DNA from: Aquificota bacterium
GTDB taxonomy: Bacteria > Aquificota > Aquificia > Aquificales > Aquificaceae
Length of the DNA stretch: 44,143 nucleotides
Assembly: GCA_013153495.1 (NCBI GenBank)
Contig: JAADEH010000011.1
Coordinates: 1 to 44,143 of the forward strand
Direction of reading: 5' to 3'
Shown: positions 36,465-44,143 of the stretch, piece after piece
How the letters are laid out: every line of letters starts with the position of its first letter
Numbering within the stretch: position 1 is the first letter of the stretch
Position numbers and translations under genes: made by a program
Notes under the pieces: model-generated
The model's database searches: none
What the model saw: only the letters and a program-made list of their open reading frames with translations
What the model was told of the DNA's origin: nothing

Positions 36465-37559
36465 ATGAGGAGTGCCATGTATAAAGACCAGATAAGAAAC
36501 CTCTACCGGGTTAACCTGAACCTATCCAGAGAGGACAGACTGCTGGTCTTTACCGACGACGAAAAGGATTATCTGGTGGAACTTGTGGAGGAATTCAGGG
36601 AGACTGCCTTTGAGTTTACACCCGAGGTAAAGAGCTTAATTTACAAATCCACCGGAACCCACGGCTCGGAACCACCGGAGGAACTCTGGAGACTCACCTT
36701 CGGGGAGGAAGCTATAGACCTCCTTAAGGAGAGAGGACTTCTGGAAAGGGTTCTGGCAAAGGAAGACTACTCTGCCGAAGAGGTGATAGGGATACTCAAG
36801 GAAAAATCCTTAAATGTTCCCACGGTGGTCGTGGCGTTCCCTTACTACTCTACCACTCACACCTTTTACAGAAAGGTTCTGACAGAGGCTTTCGGTGCGA
36901 GATACGCTTCGATGCCTCTCTTCGACCCCACGATGTTCCTGACCTCCATGAATGTTGACTGGCATTACGTTGCGAGCCTGAGCAGGGACATAGCGGAGAT
37001 GTTGACCGAGGCGGAGTGGGTTCACGTGAGGTCCGAACATGGAACTGACATTGAATTTTCCATAAAGGAGAGAAGGGGTATTCCCGACACGGGTCTCTTT
37101 CACAATCCCGGAGAGTTCGGAAACCTACCTGCGGGTGAAGCCTTCGTAGCTCCCGTAGAGACGGAAGCCTACGGGAAACTCGTCGTCCTATACGCACCCG
37201 ACAGGGTCCTGGAAAGACCCTTAACCTTTAAGTTCATAGACGGCGGTGTTGAGAGCATAGAGGGTTTTGAAGATTACAGGTATTACATAGAGGATGTCTT
37301 CAAGAGAATGCCGGAAGCGAGGTTTATAGCCGAGTTCGGCGTGGGGACGAACCCGAAGGCTTCCAGACCGGATAACCTCTTGGAGGCGGAGAAGATACTG
37401 GGAACGGTTCACATAGCGATAGGTGATAATCACACCTTCGGGGGGTTGAACAAGGTTGGGTTTCACACCGACTACGTGGTCTTCAAACCGACAGTTCTTA
37501 TAGGAGGCAAAGGATGGGAAAAAGAGTTGCTTCTAAGAGGAGAACTCCAGAGGATATAA
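36465..37559 (+). CDS. M29-family metal-dependent aminopeptidase
   Basis: About 364 aa. Conserved metal-binding elements are visible: NLPAGEAFVAP (about 222-232) with Glu, IAEFGVGTNPKA (about 288-299) with Glu, GTVHIAIGDNHTFGG (about 316-330) with His, and FHTDYVV (about 335-341) with His-Asp. These match thermophilic M29 aminopeptidases. Two starts compete: ATG 36465, with TATCTT ending 7 nt upstream, or ATG 36477, with GAGGAG close before it. The last 46 nt overlap the regulator gene. Confidence 0.9.
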   Translation: MRSAMYKDQIRNLYRVNLNLSREDRLLVFTDDEKDYLVELVEEFRETAFEFTPEVKSLIYKSTGTHGSEPPEELWRLTFGEEAIDLLKERGLLERVLAKEDYSAEEVIGILKEKSLNVPTVVVAFPYYSTTHTFYRKVLTEAFGARYASMPLFDPTMFLTSMNVDWHYVASLSRDIAEMLTEAEWVHVRSEHGTDIEFSIKERRGIPDTGLFHNPGEFGNLPAGEAFVAPVETEAYGKLVVLYAPDRVLERPLTFKFIDGGVESIEGFEDYRYYIEDVFKRMPEARFIAEFGVGTNPKASRPDNLLEAEKILGTVHIAIGDNHTFGGLNKVGFHTDYVVFKPTVLIGGKGWEKELLLRGELQRI

Positions 37560-38236
37560 AGCTCGAGTTCATAAAGAAGGTTCACCTATTCGAAGACCTG
37601 AATCCCGACGAGCTGAGGGAAGCGGTCAGATACATGAACTTCCGTGAATACGATAAGAACGATTACATATTCTTCGAGGAAGATGCTGAACCGGGGATAT
37701 TTATACTCGTTGACGGTCTCGTAAAGCTAATAAAGGAGACTCAGGACGGGAAAACCATAATAGTGAGGCTCGTCTTCCCCGGGGACATATTCGGATGGAT
37801 AGAGTGGGGAAAGAGCACACCAAAGAGCACCTACACCGCTATGGCGGTACTCAAATCTAAGGTTCTATACATATCCAACAAGGACTTTATAAACCTTGCC
37901 ATAAAGTATCCTGCGGTTGCCATAAAGATGACCTGCGATGCAACAGCAAACCTACTTCACACCTACGAAATTCTCAAGAGCATAGCGTCTGGTAGGGTTG
38001 AGGAGAGGATAGCCAAGGTTTTACTGGAGCTTGCGGATAGGATAGGCGTAAAGAAGAACGGAAAAATTATAATAAGGCTTCCTCTGACGAGGCAGGACAT
38101 AGCGGAAATGACGGGAACGACCGTTGAAACCGCAATAAGGGTTATGAGTAGGTGGAAAAAACAGGGAATAATTAACACCGAAAGGGGTTATATAGAGATA
38201 ATAAACCGCAGGGAGCTTGAGAAACTTTTGGTATAA
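37514..38236 (+). CDS. Crp/Fnr-family transcriptional regulator
   Basis: 240 aa. The cNMP-fold (about 20-135) lacks the Arg-Ser of a cAMP pocket, reading GDIFGWIEWGKSTPKSTY, so the signal is probably not cAMP. The C-terminal HTH is LTRQDIAEMTGTTVETAIRVMSRW (about 189-212), typical of the NarR/Dnr/Fnr-like branch. There is no N-terminal cysteine cluster for an Fe-S sensor. It begins inside the aminopeptidase gene. Confidence 0.9.
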   Translation: MGKRVASKRRTPEDIKLEFIKKVHLFEDLNPDELREAVRYMNFREYDKNDYIFFEEDAEPGIFILVDGLVKLIKETQDGKTIIVRLVFPGDIFGWIEWGKSTPKSTYTAMAVLKSKVLYISNKDFINLAIKYPAVAIKMTCDATANLLHTYEILKSIASGRVEERIAKVLLELADRIGVKKNGKIIIRLPLTRQDIAEMTGTTVETAIRVMSRWKKQGIINTERGYIEIINRRELEKLLV

Positions 38237-38246
38237 AATAAGGAGC

Positions 38247-38650
38247 ATGAGGTATTTCCGTCTGCTAACTCTCTCCCTGGTAAGCGTGTTCTTACTTAGT
38301 ATGTCGGAAGCTCCCGAGATACCACCGGAACTCAGAAACCTCAAGGCTAAGGTTCAAGACGTTAAAGGAGTCGTCCACGAACTCACAGCCTTCCGTTGCA
38401 ACGAAGGTGCAACCTTAAAGTTCCGTAAGGGTAGCCTCGATTACTCAATTTCCCTCTCTTCCGTGAGAAGCATAGAGGTCGTGGGAATGGACGAGGAAGG
38501 TGTTAAAGTGAAGGTTCGCATGAAGGACGGCTCTGCGGAGACCTTCCTCCTGCCCGCATCGACGAGATGCACCGCTCAGACGAAAACCGGGAACGTAAGC
38601 TTTTACATAAATGAGGTCAGAAAGATAGAGCTAATTCAGGGAGAAGGCAG

Positions 38651-38654
<4 letters not shown>
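38247..38654 (+). CDS. Small secreted protein, 135 aa
   Basis: ATG 38247 gives a proper signal peptide (MRYFRLLTLSLVSVFLLSMSEA) and a mature domain of mostly beta-type residues with two Cys (FRCNEG and TRCTAQ) that may pair. An earlier in-frame start at 38217 would place ten extra residues before the signal peptide and is unlikely. TAAAAT (38234-38239) ends 7 nt before the ATG. It overlaps ctpA by 4 nt (ATGA), so it may be a partner or substrate of this protease. Family not recognised. Confidence 0.75.
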
Positions 38655-41261
<2,607 letters not shown>

Positions 41262-41265
<4 letters not shown>

Positions 41266-42830
41266 GACCTGACGAGGTCCACAAGTTCTTTAGCTCCCCT
41301 TATGGTGTTTTCGGTGGCTGTTCCCATTAATCTTGCCACTTCCGTCAGTTTTTCCTCTTCGGATAGTTTCTTCACCCTTATGTAGGGTATGTCCCCGAGG
41401 AACTCCTTGGTTGTGAGAAAGTTTACGTCTCCCGCAGCACATATTGGGGCTGAGTGGGTTATGACTATTACCTGCATGTTTTTAGAAACTTTCTTTAGAA
41501 GTTTTGCGAGCTTTACGGAGGTTTCCCCGCTCACACCTACGTCTATCTCGTCGAATATGTAGGTTCCCACGGGCGGGTTTATTAGGGATAGGGCTAAAAA
41601 GAGCCTGGTCAGTTCTCCACCGGAGGCTACCTCTTCGAGAGGTTTTAGGTCTTTGCCGTAGGAGGAAAAGAGGAAGCGCACCTCGTCAAATCCGTGCTGG
41701 GTAATGTCTCCCCTTTTGAGAAGCACCTTAAGTTTTGCCTCTTTCATGTTGAGTTCGGAGAGGATTTCTCCTATCTTCATTTCCAGTTTGCGGGCGCTTT
41801 CCTTTCTGAGGTCGCTCAGGACTGCACACTCCTTGAGAAGTTCCTCTTCCTTCTTCCTAAGGTCTTCTTTGAGCTGTTCTATGGTGTCTTCGAAGGTAAG
41901 AGCTTCGGCAAGTTTTTTCTTAAGCTCTTCCATTTCTTCTACAAGTTCCGCATAGCTTTTTCCGTATTTCTTTTCGAGCCTCTGGACCTTGAAGAGGGTC
42001 TCGTTTATTCGGTCTATCTCTTCGGGGGATAGTTCGAGGTCTTTATCCCTTACGGCTTCCACCGCTTCGTAAAGTTTGTCCTTCATCTCCGTAAGGAGGT
42101 CTATTTCGGCGTCAACGGGGCTTCCCAGTTCCTTGGCTTTCCAGAGGAGTTTTATGGCGTTGCCGAGATTTGCGTAAGCTGAGCTTTCAGCGTCGTATAG
42201 GGAGTATAGGACTTCCACAAATAATTTTTTGAGCTTTTCGAGGTTTTTGAGGGTTTGGGCTTTTTCTTTTAACTCCTCAACTTCCGAGGGGCTTAATCCT
42301 ACCTCTTCTATTTCCCGAACTTTAAATTCCCAGTAGTCCCTCTTTTGGACCGTCTCCTCCCGAAGCGATGTTAGATGGTTTAACTCCCTCTTTATGTGGG
42401 AATACTCGTCGAAGAGTCTGCTTACTTTGAGGAGGGCTTCTGAGTGTCCACCGAACCTGTCGAGAGCTTCCCTCTGGAAGTCGGGTTTGAGTATCCTCAG
42501 AAACTCGTTCTGTCCCTGAAGGGAGATGGTGTTTTCGAGTATCTCTCTGACCACCTTTGAGGAAGTTCCCCTTCCGTCGAGGTAGTATCTGCTCCGTCCT
42601 CCTTTTATTTCCCTCCTTAAAATCACCGCGGAGCGGTCCTTTTCAATTTCTAACTCGACCGCTGTTCCTTCGGGATAGTCCCCCTGCTTTCCCATTACGA
42701 ACTCGACCGCGGATAGGGTCATGGACTTTCCGGTGCCGGTTTCCCCGGATATGACGTTCAGTCCCTCTTCGAATTCAAGTTCCAAGTCCTTGATAAGCAG
42801 GAAGTTTTCTATCCATAACCTTCTGAGCAT
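41262..42830 (-). CDS. recN: DNA repair protein RecN
   Basis: 522 aa SMC-like ATPase. The true start is ATG 42830 (MLRRLWIENFLL); an upstream in-frame ATG would add 12 unrelated residues. Walker A is GETGTGKS (about 32-39). Long coiled-coil arms occupy about 150-340. The C-terminal part has the ABC signature ASGGELTRLFLALSL, then the Walker B TYIFDEIDVGVSG and ITHSAPICA. It acts in double-strand break repair with RecA. Confidence 0.95.
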
Positions 42831-42862
42831 GGTAATTAATATCGGAACTTGTGGGGTATGGT

Positions 42863-44143
42863 TCAAGTTCGCAAGAACTTTCGGAGAAGTATTAGTATGG
42901 GAATTAACAGCGTAAGGTTAAAGCCTCCCGTAGAGCACCCTCCACCCCCACCGGAGACGCACACCACCGTGCTCTGGGAATAAAGGCTGACGGTGAAATT
43001 TAAAGCTGGATTTGAAAAGCGGACTTCGAGTAAGCCGTCGAAGGTTCCCTCTTGGGAGGGTGAAAAGCTGAGTTCCACGGTGCATTCCTGAAGGGTGCTT
43101 AGGGTTCTTCCGGTGCAGTTGTCTCTGAGAATGGAAAAGCCGACACCGCTCACCGCAACGCTCAAAACGCTAACCGACTGTCCCCCCGTGTTTCTGACCG
43201 TGAAGGTTCTGGTAAAAAGTCCGCACTCGCTTATGTTCCCCCAGCTGAGCGTAAGTGCGGAGGGACACACCTTGGGAGAGTTGTCCCCTTGCAGGAGGTT
43301 GTAAAGGTCGAGGGTGTTGCAGGTTAAGGTCTGTCCCGCAAGGTTGAGGTTGTTTCTGCCGGTAGTAAGGAGCCTCTCCTTTATCTGGGTGTAGTTCAGA
43401 GAGGAGTTATAGCTTTTCAAAAGTGCCACCGCACCGCTCACCACGGGGGTGGAAAGGGAAGTTCCCGAGTAATAGACGAGGCTGTTGCAATCGGTTCCCG
43501 TGTCCGAGTAATCGAGGGTCAGAATACTCTCCCCCGGAGCGGAGAGGTCAACGGTGTAAAAGCCGTAATTGGAAAAGCTCGAGCGATTACCCGTATTACC
43601 AACGGAACCCACGCATACTACGTTCGGGAGGTCGTAGTTGCAGGGGTGCATGTCGTTCAGGTCGTTGTTAAGACCGCTGTTTCCCGCTGCGGTTATGTAA
43701 AGTATTCCCTCGGTGGCAAGCTCAGCTATTTTGTCCCTCTGCGTTTGGCTCGGAGGGTAAACCGCTCCGTAACTCGCATTTACCGCAACTATGTTCAAAC
43801 CCTTTTTCCTTTTAAGGTTCAGTATGTAATCGAGACACTCTATCTCACCCGCTATGTCTCCCGCACCCGTGGAGTCCAAAAACTTGCATGGAATAATCTT
43901 TACATTCCAATTCACACCCGCTATCAGAGTTCCGTTGTTGCCCACGGCACCTATAACACCCGCTATCGCAGTCCCGTGTCCGTTGTCGTCCATGGGGTCC
44001 GAGTCCCAGTTGACCACATCTATACCGTAGCAATCGTCCACATAACCGTTCCCGTCGTCGTCTAAACCGTTCCCGCAAACCTCATCGGGATTTCTCCAAA
44101 GGTTGTCCCGAAGGTCGGGGTGATTGTAGTTAACTCCCGTGTC
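42863..44143 (-). CDS. Subtilisin-like serine protease, C-terminal part (gene runs off the window)
   Basis: The frame is open to the right edge, so the N-terminus is missing. Catalytic Asp is in DTGVNYNHPD at about 44114-44143, His in NGHGTAIAGV, the oxyanion Asn in AAGNSG, and Ser in SGTSLSTPVVSG. A beta-sandwich domain of ASH/HYDIN type follows (FTRTFTVRNTGGQS, ECTVELSFSPSQEGTF). The tail reads GGGGGCSTGG then a hydrophobic segment then RKFLRT, a Cys-containing sorting-signal-like end. It is probably exported and cell-surface anchored. Confidence 0.9.
   Translation of the reverse strand, partial: DTGVNYNHPDLRDNLWRNPDEVCGNGLDDDGNGYVDDCYGIDVVNWDSDPMDDNGHGTAIAGVIGAVGNNGTLIAGVNWNVKIIPCKFLDSTGAGDIAGEIECLDYILNLKRKKGLNIVAVNASYGAVYPPSQTQRDKIAELATEGILYITAAGNSGLNNDLNDMHPCNYDLPNVVCVGSVGNTGNRSSFSNYGFYTVDLSAPGESILTLDYSDTGTDCNSLVYYSGTSLSTPVVSGAVALLKSYNSSLNYTQIKERLLTTGRNNLNLAGQTLTCNTLDLYNLLQGDNSPKVCPSALTLSWGNISECGLFTRTFTVRNTGGQSVSVLSVAVSGVGFSILRDNCTGRTLSTLQECTVELSFSPSQEGTFDGLLEVRFSNPALNFTVSLYSQSTVVCVSGGGGGCSTGGFNLTLLIPILILLRKFLRT

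Overview
The window looks like chromosomal DNA from a deep-branching thermophilic Gram-negative bacterium of the Aquificaceae (Aquifex/Hydrogenobacter/Thermocrinis/Hydrogenivirga group). The strongest sign is a free-standing C-terminal half of leucyl-tRNA synthetase (LeuRS beta, leuS', 289 aa, carrying KMSKS), an arrangement known from Aquifex. An archaeal-type bifunctional FBP aldolase/phosphatase, a short DnaA domain I, Lys/Glu-rich proteins with heavy AGG/ATA/AAG codon use, and extreme gene packing agree. KdsB, a GT9 heptosyltransferase, an MlaD/MCE protein and barrel-like proteins indicate an LPS outer membrane. The placement is inference from gene content; no search was run.

Layout. 1-3679: end of an upstream gene, a 115-aa unknown, a lipoprotein, a multidomain lipoate-protein ligase fused to a Cys-rich DUF116 region, and a Uma2-type nuclease-fold protein. 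3690-6737 (minus): feoA - putative outer-membrane porin - feoB. 6885-9961: PAS/GGDEF/EAL protein translationally coupled to a PilZ protein. 9958-13191: kdsB, then leuS' followed by three prepilin-like genes and two tiny membrane ORFs, one interrupted by an in-frame TAG. 13202-20049: maf, nadA, a CcsA/HemX-family protein, efp-accB, tatB-tatC-aldo/keto reductase, dnaA. 20046-26928: FBP aldolase/phosphatase, an AT-richer PIN toxin/antitoxin-like pair, gltX, a Crp-family regulator, moaD, a heptosyltransferase, and a 473-aa protein with repeated CsbD-like modules. 26932-30916: epmA - unknown - metF (minus), cupin, unknown, ychF. 30916-32539: a nucleotidyltransferase gene whose middle has been replaced by an AT-rich island with four small minus-strand ORFs. 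32504-44143: moeB/thiF with a degenerate receiver protein, sir2, DUF488, MCE protein with a beta-rich tail, M29 aminopeptidase, Crp-family regulator, small secreted protein, ctpA, tsaD, Nudix, recN, and the 3' part of a subtilase.

The genes are mostly housekeeping: translation (leuS', gltX, efp with its likely lysylation enzyme epmA, tsaD, ychF), envelope biogenesis, protein export, NAD/folate/molybdopterin or thiamine sulfur-carrier metabolism, and ferrous-iron uptake. Two genome-style features run through the window. First, in about 18 genes a TATAAT-like box ends 6-10 nt before the start codon, which implies leaderless or nearly leaderless mRNAs. Second, four convergent gene pairs end on one shared 4-nt stop sequence. 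The clearest accessory DNA is the AT-rich island at about 31048-32460 and the PIN module at about 21270-22100. I saw no tRNA, rRNA, CRISPR array or intact insertion sequence.
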